Notes: generated by a model not told the origin, from the letters alone. Positions 16,165 to 25,858 are shown, numbered from the stretch's first letter. The stretch is 64,000 nucleotides of DNA from Burkholderia thailandensis E264 (GCF_000012365.1 NC_007651.1:3596001-3660000), one strand, 5' to 3'. Numbers and translations are program-made.

Positions 16165-17890
16165 AGCGGACCTCGTGCAGTTCGTTGCCGGTGCGTGCGC
16201 TCAGCGCGGACAGCATCGCCGGCAGATCGTCGTCGTGCGGCACGAACGGCGAATCCTCGCGCGGCGCGCAGAACGCGCTCTTCAGCAGGAATTTCTTCGT
16301 CGCGACGTACAGGTTCTCGGGCACCTTCTGGCCGGTCGACACGTAGTGGACCGGCAGCTTGTAGCGGATCACCGTGTCGAGCACGCCGCCCAGGTTGCTC
16401 GCTTCGTCGAGCTTCGTCAGGATGCAGCCCGCGAGATCCGGCAGGGCCGATCTAGGCTGCCCGGCCGCGCTGCGGTATGCCTGCACGACTTCGTTGAGCG
16501 TGTCGCCGTGGCTCGTCGCGTTCAGCAGCAGCAGGCGCTGCACCGGCGTGTCCGCGCCGTGCAGCATCGCGATCTGGTCGGACACCGTGCGGTCGCGCTG
16601 GCTCATGCCGATCGTGTCGATCAGCACCATGTGCTTGTTGCGCAGCTCGGCGAGCGCGAGCTGCAGATCGCCGCCGTCCTTCACCGCGTGCACCGGCACG
16701 CCGAGGATCTTGCCGAAGATGCGCAACTGCTCGTGGCCGCCGATCCGGTAGCTGTCCGTCGTGAGCAGCGCGACCTTGCTCGCGCCGAAGCGCATCACGC
16801 AGCGGGCGGCGAGCTTCGCGGTCGTCGTCGTCTTGCCGACGCCCGTCGGCCCCATCAGCGCGAACACGCCGCCGCGCTCCATCAGCGCGTCCTCGCTGTC
16901 GAGCACGGGCAGGTTCGCCGCGAGCACCGACTGCGCCCAGTCGGCCGCCGCGTCGAGCGTGTCGTAGCCTTCGCCTTCCGGCAGGTTGTCGACGATCATC
17001 CGCACGAGCTGCGCGGAGAAGCCCGCCGCGAACAGGTATTTCGTCAGTGCGCCGTGCACCGGGTTGCGGCGCTGGCGCTCGTTCCACATCAGGCCCGCGA
17101 ACTGTTCTTCCATCAGCTCGCGCAGCGAGCCGAGCTCCTGCATCACCGTGTCGTTGACGATGCGCTCGATGCGCGCCTTCACCGCGTCCGCGACGACGGC
17201 CGCCGTATCCTCGGGCAGGCGCAGCGCCGGCTTGGCCGCCGAAGGCTCGTCGGCCGGCAGCCGGCGTGCGGCGTTGCGCACGATGTCGCGCGCCCATTCG
17301 GGCGCTTCGTCGGCTGCCGCGCGCTCGCGCGGCGCATGCGGCACGGTGGGCGCGGCGCGCGGACGCGCGACGAGCTCTTCGTGCTGCTTCGTCAACCGCT
17401 TCGCGTGCTCGACGAGCCACGGCGCGGGCTCGGACGGCGCGGCGGCCGGCTGCGCGGGCGGCGCCGGCATGGAGACGGCGGGCGGCGTATCGTCATCGGC
17501 CGAAGTCTCGACGCTCGCGCCGAACACCGACGAGAACACGTCGGGCATGCCGCCCGCCGCGTACGGATTCGCGGCCGCGCGCGACGCCGACGCCGACGCG
17601 GCAGCGCTCGGCACGACAACCGATGCGGCGGGCGACGCGAACGACGGCCCCGCAGGCGCATGCTGCGCGCCCGGTCGCGGCGCGTGCGGCTGGGCCACGC
17701 CGTGCGCGGCGGCGTCGCCTGCGCGGCGTGTCGAGATTTCGGCGAGTTCGGCGGCGGGCAGCGCGACGATCTCGACGCGTCCGTCTTCGAGCGTCCGGTT
17801 CGACAGTACCGCCGCGTCGGCGCCCATCGCTTCGCGCACGAGGCGCAGCGCGTCGCGGCTCGTCGGACCAATGAATTTGCGAATGTTCAA
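16157..17890 (-). CDS. flhF: Flagellar biosynthesis SRP-like GTPase
   Basis: A 577-aa SRP-type GTPase that places the flagellum at its site of assembly. The N-terminal basic region (MNIRKFIGPTSRDALRLVRE) is followed by a long low-complexity Ala/Pro/Ser linker (about residues 50-190). The NG domain then carries G1 MGPTGVGKTTTTAKLAA, LLTTDSYRIGGHEQLRIFGK, G3 MVLIDTIGMSQRD and ILTKLDEASNLGG. The start codon is TTG at 17890, overlapping the flhA stop as TTGA. The linker is longer than in E. coli-type relatives, typical of Burkholderiales, and contains an Ala/Ser-Asp simple repeat near 17581-17605. Confidence 0.95.
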   Translation of the reverse strand: MNIRKFIGPTSRDALRLVREAMGADAAVLSNRTLEDGRVEIVALPAAELAEISTRRAGDAAAHGVAQPHAPRPGAQHAPAGPSFASPAASVVVPSAAASASASRAAANPYAAGGMPDVFSSVFGASVETSADDDTPPAVSMPAPPAQPAAAPSEPAPWLVEHAKRLTKQHEELVARPRAAPTVPHAPRERAAADEAPEWARDIVRNAARRLPADEPSAAKPALRLPEDTAAVVADAVKARIERIVNDTVMQELGSLRELMEEQFAGLMWNERQRRNPVHGALTKYLFAAGFSAQLVRMIVDNLPEGEGYDTLDAAADWAQSVLAANLPVLDSEDALMERGGVFALMGPTGVGKTTTTAKLAARCVMRFGASKVALLTTDSYRIGGHEQLRIFGKILGVPVHAVKDGGDLQLALAELRNKHMVLIDTIGMSQRDRTVSDQIAMLHGADTPVQRLLLLNATSHGDTLNEVVQAYRSAAGQPRSALPDLAGCILTKLDEASNLGGVLDTVIRYKLPVHYVSTGQKVPENLYVATKKFLLKSAFCAPREDSPFVPHDDDLPAMLSALSARTGNELHEVRFG

Positions 17891-19989
17891 GCGGTACCCC
17901 CGATGACGTTAACGACCTTGATCGTGCGCGTGTCCGGCACTTCGGCGTAGGACAGCACTTTCAATTGCGGCAGGCTGCGGCGCAGGAAGCGCGCGAGCAT
18001 CGCGCGCAGCGCGTGCTGAACGAGCAGCACGGGCGGCAGCCCCATGTTTTGCTGGCGCAGCATCGCGTCCTGCGTGCCGATGAGCAGCGAGTGCGCGAGG
18101 CCCGGCTCGAGGCCCGGATTCGCGCCCGTGGCGAGCGCTTGCGACAGCACGCGCTCGAGATGCGCGTCGAGCCCCATCACCTGCATCTCGCCCGCGCCCG
18201 GATACCACTGCTGCGTGATCGCGCGGCCGAGCGACAGACGCACGGCGGCGGTGAGATCGTAAGGATCGGTGATGCGGCCCGCCTGCTCGGACACGGCTTC
18301 GATGATCGTGCGCATGTCGCGGATCGGCACGCCTTCGTCGAGCAGGTTCTGCAGCACCTTCTGCAGCGTCGTGAGCGAGATCGTCTTCGGCACGAGATCC
18401 TCGACGAGCGACGGCGCGTCCTTGCCGGTCCGCTCGATGAGCGCCTGCACCTCCTGCCGGCCGAGCAGTTCAGCCGCGTGCTGGACGACGAGATGATTCA
18501 GATGCGTCGCGACGACGGTGCTCGCGTCGACGACCGTGTACCCGTACACCTGCGCCTGCTCGCGCAGCGACGTATCGATCCACACGGCGGGCAGCCCGAA
18601 CGCCGGGTCCTGCGTCGGCGCGCCCGGCAGCGCGGCCGTGACCTGGCCCGGGTTGATCGCGAGCCACTGGCCCGGATACGCTTCGCCCGTGCCGACTTCG
18701 ACGCCCTTCAGCGCGATCCGGTAAGCGTTCGGGCGCAGCTCGAGGTTGTCGCGGATATGGATGACGGGCGGCAGGAAGCCGATTTCCTGCGCGAACTTCT
18801 TGCGGATGCTCTTGATCCGCTTGAGCAATTCGCCGTCGGCGTTCTTGTCGACGAGCGGAATCAGCCGATAGCCGACTTCAAGGCCGAGCGGATCGATGAG
18901 CGTCACGTCTTCCCACGTCGCTTCGTGGCTGTCGGCCGGCAGCGCCGCGGGCGGCGCGATCTCGGCGACCATGCCCGCCGCCTTCTTCGCGGCCTCGCGC
19001 TTGGTCATCGTGCGCGACAGCCAGATCGCGCCGCCGCCGAGCAGCAGGAACGCGAAGTGCGGCATGTTCGGGATGAGGCCCATCAGCACGATGATCGAGC
19101 CCGTGATCATCAGCACGCGCGGGTTCGTGAAGAGCTGCGTCGTGAGCTGCGTGCCGATGTCCTCGTCGGTCGCGACGCGCGACACGATCACGCCCGCCGC
19201 GGTCGAGATCACGAGCGACGGAATCTGCGCGACGAGGCCGTCGCCGATCGTGAGCAGCGTGTAGTTCTTGCCCGCCGCGGCAAAGCTCATGTCGTGCTGG
19301 AGAATCCCGACGATGAGCCCGCCGATCACGTTGATCGCCATGATGATGAGGCCCGCGATCGCGTCGCCGCGCACGAACTTCGACGCGCCGTCCATCGACC
19401 CGTAGAACTCCGCTTCCTGCGCGACCGACTGGCGGCGCTTCTTCGCCTGCTCTTCGTTGATGAGGCCGGCGTTCAGATCGGCGTCGATCGCCATCTGCTT
19501 GCCGGGCATCGCGTCGAGCGTGAAGCGCGCGGACACTTCGGCGATCCGGCCCGCGCCCTTCGTGATCACCATGAAGTTGATGATCATCAGGATCACGAAC
19601 ACGACGATGCCGACCGCGAAGTTGCCGCCGACGAGGAAGTGTCCGAACGCCTCGATCACCTGGCCGGCCGCGTCCGGGCCCGTGTGGCCTTCGAGCAGCA
19701 CGACGCGGGTGGACGCGACGTTCAGCGACAGGCGCAACAACGTCGAGAACAGCAGCACGCTCGGGAACGCGGCGAAGTCGAGCGGCTTCATCGTGTACAT
19801 GCTGACGAGCAGCACCATCACCGACAGCGCGATGTTGAACGTGAAGAACAGATCGAGCAGCAGCGGCGGCAGCGGCAGGATCATCATCCCCAGAATCATG
19901 CAGATGAGGATCGGGCCCGCGAGCGCGCGCAGGTTCGTGCCCGCGAACAGCTGCGAGCGCTTGCCGAGGAGGCCGGCCGGCATGTTCAT
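17887..19989 (-). CDS. flhA: Flagellar type III export protein FlhA
   Basis: A 700-aa integral membrane subunit of the flagellar export gate. Eight N-terminal membrane helices include LILPLPPLLLDLFFTFNIAL-like segments. The FHIPEP signature region reads LLFSTLLRLSLNVASTRVVL. The cytoplasmic linker RFTLDAMPGKQMAIDADLNA carries the conserved charged residues. A large C-terminal cytoplasmic domain (from about residue 330) docks chaperone-substrate complexes. ATG 19989 overlaps the flhB stop (ATGA), showing translational coupling; a second ATG lies two codons on. Confidence 0.97.
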   Translation of the reverse strand: MNMPAGLLGKRSQLFAGTNLRALAGPILICMILGMMILPLPPLLLDLFFTFNIALSVMVLLVSMYTMKPLDFAAFPSVLLFSTLLRLSLNVASTRVVLLEGHTGPDAAGQVIEAFGHFLVGGNFAVGIVVFVILMIINFMVITKGAGRIAEVSARFTLDAMPGKQMAIDADLNAGLINEEQAKKRRQSVAQEAEFYGSMDGASKFVRGDAIAGLIIMAINVIGGLIVGILQHDMSFAAAGKNYTLLTIGDGLVAQIPSLVISTAAGVIVSRVATDEDIGTQLTTQLFTNPRVLMITGSIIVLMGLIPNMPHFAFLLLGGGAIWLSRTMTKREAAKKAAGMVAEIAPPAALPADSHEATWEDVTLIDPLGLEVGYRLIPLVDKNADGELLKRIKSIRKKFAQEIGFLPPVIHIRDNLELRPNAYRIALKGVEVGTGEAYPGQWLAINPGQVTAALPGAPTQDPAFGLPAVWIDTSLREQAQVYGYTVVDASTVVATHLNHLVVQHAAELLGRQEVQALIERTGKDAPSLVEDLVPKTISLTTLQKVLQNLLDEGVPIRDMRTIIEAVSEQAGRITDPYDLTAAVRLSLGRAITQQWYPGAGEMQVMGLDAHLERVLSQALATGANPGLEPGLAHSLLIGTQDAMLRQQNMGLPPVLLVQHALRAMLARFLRRSLPQLKVLSYAEVPDTRTIKVVNVIGGTA

Positions 19990-21191
19990 GCGGCACCTCC
20001 GGCGGCGCGGCTGCCGAGCGCGTCTTCGGCCTCTTCGAGTTCGTCTTCCGGCGCGACGTGCGCGCCCTTGTCGAGTTCGGCCGGCACGTCGAGATCGACG
20101 GGCGCCTCGGGCGCGATCCCGCCTTCGGCGCGGAAGCGCTTCAGTTGATACACCCATGCGAGCACTTCGGCGACGGCCGAATACAGCGTGCCGGGAATCT
20201 CGCGCTCGAGATCGACGTTGTGATAGAGCGCACGCGCGAGCGGCGGCGCTTCGAGCAGCGGCACGTGATGCTCGGCCGCGAGCTCGCGGATGCGCGCGGC
20301 GACGAGGTTCACGCCCTTGGCGACGACCTTCGGCGCGCGCATCTCGCCGTCCGTGTACTTGAGCGCGACTGCGAAGTGCGTCGGGTTCGTGACGACGACG
20401 TCGGCCGTCGGCACGTTCGCCATCATCCGGCGGCGCGCCATCGCGCGCTGCTGCTGGCGAATCCGGCCCTTCACGTGCGGATCGCCTTCGTTCTCGCGGT
20501 GTTCGCGCTTCACTTCTTCCTTCGTCATGCGCAGCTTCTTGTTGTACTGCCAGAGTTGGTACGGCACGTCGAGGCCCGCGACGACGAGCATCCCGGCGAC
20601 CGTCATCCCGCAGCACACGGCGATGAGATGCAGCGCGTCGGCGAGCGCCGCGTGAAGCGGCTGCGTCGCGAGGCCGAGCAATTCATCCTTGCTGCGCCAG
20701 ATCGCGATGCCGCCGATCCCGCCGACGACGAGCGTCTTCGCGATCGACATCCCGAGCTGGATCGGACCTTGAATCGAGAAAATGCGGCCGAGGCCCGCGA
20801 CCGGGTTCAGGCGCTCGAACTTCAGCTCGAACGTCTTCGTCGACACGAGCCAGCCGCCGAGCGCCATCGGCGCGGCGAGCGCCGCGACGCCCGTCAGCGC
20901 GAGCACGGGCACGAGCGCGTAGAGTCCTTCGAGGCTCAGGATGCCCGCGTGCGACAGCATCCGGTTCGTGTCGAACGCGGTCGCGCGATCGAACGAGAAC
21001 GCCGTGTGCAGCATCGTGCGCAGGTGCTCGCCGATCGGCCCGGACAACATCCACGCGCCGTAAAAGCCCGCCGACAGCAGCGCGAACGAAGCCAGCTCGC
21101 GCGAGCGCGCGACCTGCCCTTCCTCGCGCGCCTTCTCGCGGCGCTTGGGAGTGGCGGCTTCTGTCCGTTCGAGATCGCTGTCCTCTGCCAC
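19986..21191 (-). CDS. flhB: Flagellar export switch protein FlhB
   Basis: A 401-aa export-apparatus protein with four membrane helices and a cytoplasmic autocleaving domain. The NPTH cleavage site (TADVVVTNPTHFAVALKY) falls at Asn269-Pro270 when translation starts at GTG 21191. That start has GGAGG exactly 5 bp upstream; an ATG 12 bp earlier overlaps the ribosome site and is less likely. The N-terminal DLERTEAATPKRREKAREEG is the export-gate signature. The C-terminal tail is slightly extended. It is the first gene of flhB-flhA-flhF-flhG-fliA. Confidence 0.96.
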   Translation of the reverse strand: MAEDSDLERTEAATPKRREKAREEGQVARSRELASFALLSAGFYGAWMLSGPIGEHLRTMLHTAFSFDRATAFDTNRMLSHAGILSLEGLYALVPVLALTGVAALAAPMALGGWLVSTKTFELKFERLNPVAGLGRIFSIQGPIQLGMSIAKTLVVGGIGGIAIWRSKDELLGLATQPLHAALADALHLIAVCCGMTVAGMLVVAGLDVPYQLWQYNKKLRMTKEEVKREHRENEGDPHVKGRIRQQQRAMARRRMMANVPTADVVVTNPTHFAVALKYTDGEMRAPKVVAKGVNLVAARIRELAAEHHVPLLEAPPLARALYHNVDLEREIPGTLYSAVAEVLAWVYQLKRFRAEGGIAPEAPVDLDVPAELDKGAHVAPEDELEEAEDALGSRAAGGAA

Positions 21192-21571
21192 GCGGGCCTC
21201 CATGTGGGCGCGGCGGGGTGCCGCTTTCCAGTGACACCGATTATTCCCGGAGCAGTCAACGGGCGATCGGTCGAGGAAAGCGGGGAAACCGGGGTATTTC
21301 TCGGAATCGGTTGCGGCGCGAACGGCGCGGTGCCGGAGGATTTTGGGGCGCGATCCGGCAGGCAAGCGGCGGCCGACAGCGGGAAGCGTGAAACGGGAAG
21401 TGGAAAGCGGGCAAGGGACGGCGAATCGCGGAAAAAGGAGCGCGGCGAGAGCAACGCCTCATCCGCGCTCGCGACGCGCCGCCGGAGCGGGGCGCCCGCT
21501 CGCCCGAGCTCCCGCCGCCCGGCGCGCCGCGCGCATGTGCCGCCGGGTTCGGCTCGCGGGCTTCGGTCGGC
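21192..21571. other. Intergenic region upstream of flhB
   Basis: About 380 bp that should hold the class II (FlhDC-dependent) promoter of the flhB operon. Purine-rich tracts (GGGAAG/GGAAAG) occur at 21380-21450. I could not point to a convincing FlhDC box or sigma-70 promoter. Confidence 0.4.
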
Positions 21572-23038
21572 TCAGCGCAACGCGCGCGACGCGACGGCCT
21601 CGGCCGCGAAGATGCCCGACAGCATCGACGTCGCGACGCCGAAGCCCGGGTATGTCGTCTGGCCGGCAAGATACAGCCCGTCGATCGGCGTCGCATGCGG
21701 GAACTGCTGATCGGGCCGCGCGGCGGGCGACAGCCCGTAAAGCGCGCCTTCGTACAGCCCGAGGCGCTGCGCGTAATCCTTCGGGCTCGTCACGCGCAGC
21801 GTCGCGATGTCGAGCGGGTGGCAGCGTGCGAGCGCGTCGATCCACGGCTGCGCGGCCGCCGCTTTCGCATCGTCGGTCCATGCGTCGAGCGGCGCGCGCG
21901 GATCGACGGGCGCGAACATCTCGACGATGCTGCCGCCCGGCGGCGCGAGCTCGGGCAGCGCGACCGTCGGCACCGTGTAGTTGAACCACCGCACGCCGTC
22001 CGGCTGCGGCGACAGCATCGCCCGCAGTTCGCCCGCGGGCGGCAGATGGTCGACCGAGTACGCGACCGGCTCGATCCGGTTGCGCAGCCCGAGCTGGATG
22101 CCGAGCGCGCGATGCGACAAAGGCGCGCGGGCGACGCGGCGCAGCATCGCGCGCGGCGCGTCGGCCGGGGCGACGAGGCGGGTGAAGGTCGTCATGCCGC
22201 TCGCGGTCGACACCACCGCGTCCGCATCGACCTGCTCGCCCGACGCGAGCTCGATCCCGCGCACGCGGCCGCCCGCGATGCGAATCCGCTCGACCGCCTC
22301 GCCGGTGCGAAGCCGGCCGCCGTGTGCGGCGAACGCGTCGGCGAGCGCGCGCGCAATGGCGCCCATCCCGCCTTCGGGCAGGAACAGGCCGTCGTCGAGC
22401 AGCGCGATCAGCCCGACGATCTGCGCGACGGGCGTGCGTTCGGCGGGCAATCCGGTGTACAGCGCGACCGCGGCGAGCGCCTCGCGCGCATCCGGATCGG
22501 AGAACGCGCGCGCGAGTTCGGCGGCGAGCGTGCCGCGCAGCTTCGACAGATGCCGCCAGGTCCTCGCGACGAAATGCGGCAGCGACAGCGGCCGCAGCAG
22601 CAGATCGTCGACGAACACTTGCAACAACGACCGCCACCGGTCGACGCAGCACGCGATCTGCGCCTGCAGCACCGCGCTGCGCTCGGCGCCTCGCGCGCCG
22701 TCGACGAACGCCGCACCGCGTGCGCCGAGCGTCACGCGGGTACCGTCGGGCAGCCATGATGCGTGTGGCACCGCGATCGGCCGCAGCGGCACACGCGCCG
22801 CGCGATCGAGCCCGAGCCGCGCGAACGCGTGATCGAGCAGGCGCGGCAGCGCGACGAACAGCGCGCCGTCGTTGAAGCGAAAGCCGTCGACGTCGGTCGT
22901 CGACGCGCATCCGCCCGCCAGACCTCGCGCCTCGTGAATCCGCACGTCGCAGCCCCGGCGCGCGAGCTCGACGCCCGCCGCGAGGCCCGCCACGCCGCCG
23001 CCGACGATCGCAATGCGCGTCACTCCGATTGGCTTCAT
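21572..23038 (-). CDS. FAD-dependent oxidoreductase, phytoene-dehydrogenase-like
   Basis: A 488-aa flavoprotein. The N-terminal dinucleotide motif RIAIVGGGVAGLAAGVELAR plus the HEARGLAGGCAST second block is typical of the CrtI/amine-oxidase group. A C-terminal FAD-contact segment reads IDGLYLAGQTTYPGFGVATS. Such proteins dehydrogenate or isomerise isoprenoid-like or amine substrates. No carotenoid synthesis genes are near, so the substrate is unknown. The start is ATG 23038. It is 100 bp downstream of the VOC gene, and the two may be one transcript. Confidence 0.82.
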   Translation of the reverse strand: MKPIGVTRIAIVGGGVAGLAAGVELARRGCDVRIHEARGLAGGCASTTDVDGFRFNDGALFVALPRLLDHAFARLGLDRAARVPLRPIAVPHASWLPDGTRVTLGARGAAFVDGARGAERSAVLQAQIACCVDRWRSLLQVFVDDLLLRPLSLPHFVARTWRHLSKLRGTLAAELARAFSDPDAREALAAVALYTGLPAERTPVAQIVGLIALLDDGLFLPEGGMGAIARALADAFAAHGGRLRTGEAVERIRIAGGRVRGIELASGEQVDADAVVSTASGMTTFTRLVAPADAPRAMLRRVARAPLSHRALGIQLGLRNRIEPVAYSVDHLPPAGELRAMLSPQPDGVRWFNYTVPTVALPELAPPGGSIVEMFAPVDPRAPLDAWTDDAKAAAAQPWIDALARCHPLDIATLRVTSPKDYAQRLGLYEGALYGLSPAARPDQQFPHATPIDGLYLAGQTTYPGFGVATSMLSGIFAAEAVASRALR

Positions 23039-23138
23039 GCCGTGTCTGCTCCGTGGAGAAGCCCGTCTCGTCGCCGACGGGCGCGCCCAACGAACCGGCC
23101 GGCGACACCCGGCCGGCAAGCCGTGACCGAGCGGCCGC

Positions 23139-23639
23139 TCAGCCCGCCGCGGCGCGCTGCAGCGCGCCGAGATCGATCTTCTTCATCCGCATCAACGCCT
23201 GCATCGTGCGCGACGCCTTCGCCGGATCGTCGCCCGTCAGCAGTTCCGGCAACTGCACGGGCACGATCTGCCACGACAGACCGAAGCGGTCCCTGAGCCA
23301 GCCGCACTGCTGCGCGCTTTCGTCGCCGCCTTCGGACAACCGGCGCCAGTAGTAGTCGATCTCGTCCTGCGTCGTGCAGTTGACGACGAACGACACGGCC
23401 GGATTGAACTGGAACACGGGGCCGCCGTTCAGCGCGACGAAGCCCTGGCCGTCCAGCTCGAAGGCGACCGTCATCACGGCGCCCTCGCCCTGCCCGGACG
23501 CCTGCGCGCCCTCCTTGCCGTAGCGGGCGACGCGCGTGAGCCTTGCGTTGTCGAACACCGATACGTAGAACGTCGCCGCCTCCTCGGCGTTGCCGTCGAA
23601 CCAGAGGAACGGGGTGATGCGCTGCACGCGTGCCGTCAT
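23139..23639 (-). CDS. VOC-family (PhnB-like) protein
   Basis: A 166-aa protein of the PhnB/'3-demethylubiquinone methyltransferase-like' VOC group. It has paired beta-alpha-beta units with ITPFLWFDGNAEEAATFYVS at the start, FVALNGGPVFQFNPAVSFVV in the middle and RFGLSWQIVPVQLPEL near the end. The start is ATG 23639 with GGAGAGACGTC upstream. VOC proteins bind metals and small molecules; despite the old name, methyltransferase activity is not expected. Substrate unknown. Confidence 0.88.
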   Translation of the reverse strand: MTARVQRITPFLWFDGNAEEAATFYVSVFDNARLTRVARYGKEGAQASGQGEGAVMTVAFELDGQGFVALNGGPVFQFNPAVSFVVNCTTQDEIDYYWRRLSEGGDESAQQCGWLRDRFGLSWQIVPVQLPELLTGDDPAKASRTMQALMRMKKIDLGALQRAAAG

Positions 23640-23818
23640 GACGTCTCTCCTCGCTTGTCTTCCTCGGCGGAACAACGCCACGATGATAGACGCTCGCAGC
23701 GCGCGCGGGCTCCGCCGCTTCCGTAGGCTCGATGCAAGAAGGGCGCGATTTCTCGCGCCCTTTTTTCCGTCAGTCCGCCGCGTGCGGGCCCGTCGAACAG
23801 GAGCCCGCGCGCGCCGCG

Positions 23819-25132
23819 TCAGAACGCGACATACGGCGCCGGACCGCCGCTGCCCGTCAGGTCCATCCCGAAGTACAGCGTCTTGCCGAAGAAATGCGGC
23901 AGGCCGAAGTCGAGCACCCGCGTATCGCCGAACGGGCCGCCCAGGTTCGGCACCGCCGATCCGTACGACGAAAACAGCGAGTTCGCGTTGCCGACCGAGA
24001 TCGACGGCGACGCCTGCGCGCCGTTCAGGCCGACGACGGTGGCCGTCGTCGTTTGCATGCTCGACGGGCAGTAGAACGACGAATTGTTGCTGCACACGGG
24101 CAGCGAGACCGCCGTGCTGCCGCCCGTATCGAAGAAGTATGCATTCGAGCCGGTGTCGAAGAACGTCCTCGTGATCGCGCGGCCGAGCAGCGTGCCGGTC
24201 AAGTCGCCCCAAGTCGTCGACGTGAGCTTCGTCACCCCTGCCGGCAGCGCGTTGTTCGCCTGCGTGTTGATCCCGAACGTCAGCGTGCCCGTCGCGCTGC
24301 CGCCCGACGGCGGGTTCATCGCGACGATCACGCCGTTGTTGTCGGTCGCAAAGCGCGGCACCGGATTGGTGACTTGCTGCGCGAGCGGCACCGTCGTGAC
24401 CTGGCAGCTCGCGTTGCCGTTCGGGCACGCGTAATAGTTGCTGTAGAGCGTCGACGTCGTGCAGTTCGAGCCGCAGTCGTACGGTGCGGGCCCGATCCCG
24501 AGAATGCCGTTCGCACCGAGGTCGGCCGCGGTGTTCGACGGCGTGTTGCCGTTCGAGCACGAGGTCGGCACGCCGGACGAGCCGAGGTCGCCGATGATCT
24601 GGACCGGCAGCGAGCTTGCCTGCTCGCCGGCGATCCTCACGTCGGCGGTGCGCACGGTGCCCCACGTGTAGCTCGTCACGAACTTGCCGCACTCGACAAG
24701 CGAGCCGCCGCTCACGCTCGATACAGGCAGGCTGCCGAGCACGCCCGACGCCGCGGTGTTGACGATGCGCAGCCCGTACGACGCGGTGTCGACGAGCACG
24801 TTGCCGATCGTCTGGCACGTCGATGTGCCGGGCGCGCAGATCGTCACGCTGACGGTCGGCATGTTGACGATGGTCGCGACGCCCGTGCTGACGGTGATCG
24901 CCGCCTGGTTCGACGCGAGCGGCGTGCCGCCCGAGCCACCGGAACCGCCCGAGCCGCCGGAGCCGCTGGTCGAGCCGCCGCCCGCGGACGTGTTGCCGCC
25001 GCCGGAGCCGGTATTCACCGACGCGTTCGAGCCGCCGTCGCCGCCGCCGCCGCACGCGGCGACGAGCGCGACCGTGGCCGCGGCGAGGCTCAGCGCGCCG
25101 AGCCAGCGAATCAGAGTATGTTGGAAGCGCAA
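23819..25132 (-). CDS. DUF3443 lipoprotein with pepsin-like motifs
   Basis: A 437-aa putative lipoprotein. The lipobox LVAAC sits at residues 23-27, followed by a Gly/Ser-rich linker (28-70) of the kind that tethers a domain to the outer membrane. The folded part has IGNVLVDTASYGLRI (Asp115), then DLGANGILGIGP (about 204-214), then TFFDTGSNAYFFD (Asp326). In pepsin-type aspartic proteases the two lobes carry DT(G/S) and a GILGLG segment in the same order and similar spacing. I infer an aspartic-peptidase-like fold; activity is unproven. It lies 22 bp after the DUF2844 gene and is surely co-transcribed. Several paired cysteines suggest a periplasmic or surface place. Confidence 0.85.
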   Translation of the reverse strand: MRFQHTLIRWLGALSLAAATVALVAACGGGGDGGSNASVNTGSGGGNTSAGGGSTSGSGGSGGSGGSGGTPLASNQAAITVSTGVATIVNMPTVSVTICAPGTSTCQTIGNVLVDTASYGLRIVNTAASGVLGSLPVSSVSGGSLVECGKFVTSYTWGTVRTADVRIAGEQASSLPVQIIGDLGSSGVPTSCSNGNTPSNTAADLGANGILGIGPAPYDCGSNCTTSTLYSNYYACPNGNASCQVTTVPLAQQVTNPVPRFATDNNGVIVAMNPPSGGSATGTLTFGINTQANNALPAGVTKLTSTTWGDLTGTLLGRAITRTFFDTGSNAYFFDTGGSTAVSLPVCSNNSSFYCPSSMQTTTATVVGLNGAQASPSISVGNANSLFSSYGSAVPNLGGPFGDTRVLDFGLPHFFGKTLYFGMDLTGSGGPAPYVAF

Positions 25133-25154
25133 GATCTGTCCCCTCCCGGCGCGA

Positions 25155-25658
25155 TCACTGGATGTCGTTGGTGGAGAAGCCGGCCGGCAGCGCCTGCGGC
25201 AGCCACGCCTGACCGGAGTACGAGCCCATGTGGCCGCCCGTGTGGACGACGAGCCCGCCCGTGTCGATCGCGGCGGGCGCGCGCGGCCCGCGCGCGGCGC
25301 GCGACGCCTTCACGCCTGCCTCGTACTGCGGAAAATAGGTGCCGAGCAGATCGGACAGATTCGGCGTGACCGGGCCTTGCCACGACAGCGCGAACACGGT
25401 GCCCGCCGTCGACACATACTCGCGCACGACCGTGCCCGAGCCGAGCGTCGTTTCGCGCACCGTGTAGCCGACGGCGACCGTCGCGGCGCCGCCCGCCGCG
25501 TGGAGGCTGCGTTGCATCGATCGCACGGTCGCGGCGGTGTCCGCGGCGGGCGGGGTCATCGGCGCGCCGCCAAGGCCTGCTTGGGCGGGCGCGGCAAGCC
25601 ACGCGCACATGAAGCCGGCCGCCGTCGCGGCGATCCGGCGAAATCGACTCGATCTCAC
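25155..25658 (-). CDS. DUF2844 secreted protein
   Basis: A 167-aa exported protein of unknown function with a signal peptide ending near LAAPAQA-GLGG. The mature part holds the DUF2844 features YTVRETTLGSGTVVREYVS and GTVFALSWQGPVTPNLSDLL, and a C-terminal HTGGHMGSYSGQAWLP. The GTG at 25658 is chosen because AGGAGG lies 6 bp upstream; longer in-frame ATG starts lack such a site. DUF2844 and DUF3443 genes commonly occur as a pair in Burkholderiales, which suggests a joint function, possibly a substrate or partner of the pepsin-like neighbour. Confidence 0.82.
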   Translation of the reverse strand: MRSSRFRRIAATAAGFMCAWLAAPAQAGLGGAPMTPPAADTAATVRSMQRSLHAAGGAATVAVGYTVRETTLGSGTVVREYVSTAGTVFALSWQGPVTPNLSDLLGTYFPQYEAGVKASRAARGPRAPAAIDTGGLVVHTGGHMGSYSGQAWLPQALPAGFSTNDIQ

Positions 25659-25858
25659 TCCATTCCTCCTCGAATTCAAGCTCTGCATTCGGGCAGCATG
25701 GCGTCCGACGAACCACGCGCTGCTCATTATCGACAATCGAAAGTAAAAAGAAAGCCCTCGAGAGCCAGCAAATCAGGAGCGTAGTATGCCTGCCGCTTAT
25801 GTCAAAAACCTATCGGCATTAATCTCGATAATTTTTAATTATTGCAAAACAACTCAAC

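Noticed and set aside
23139..25055. A single 638-residue frame joining the VOC protein to an Arg-rich N-terminus
   Set aside because: The N-terminal two-thirds is out-of-frame reading of the DUF3443 gene; the VOC protein has its own ATG with a ribosome site.
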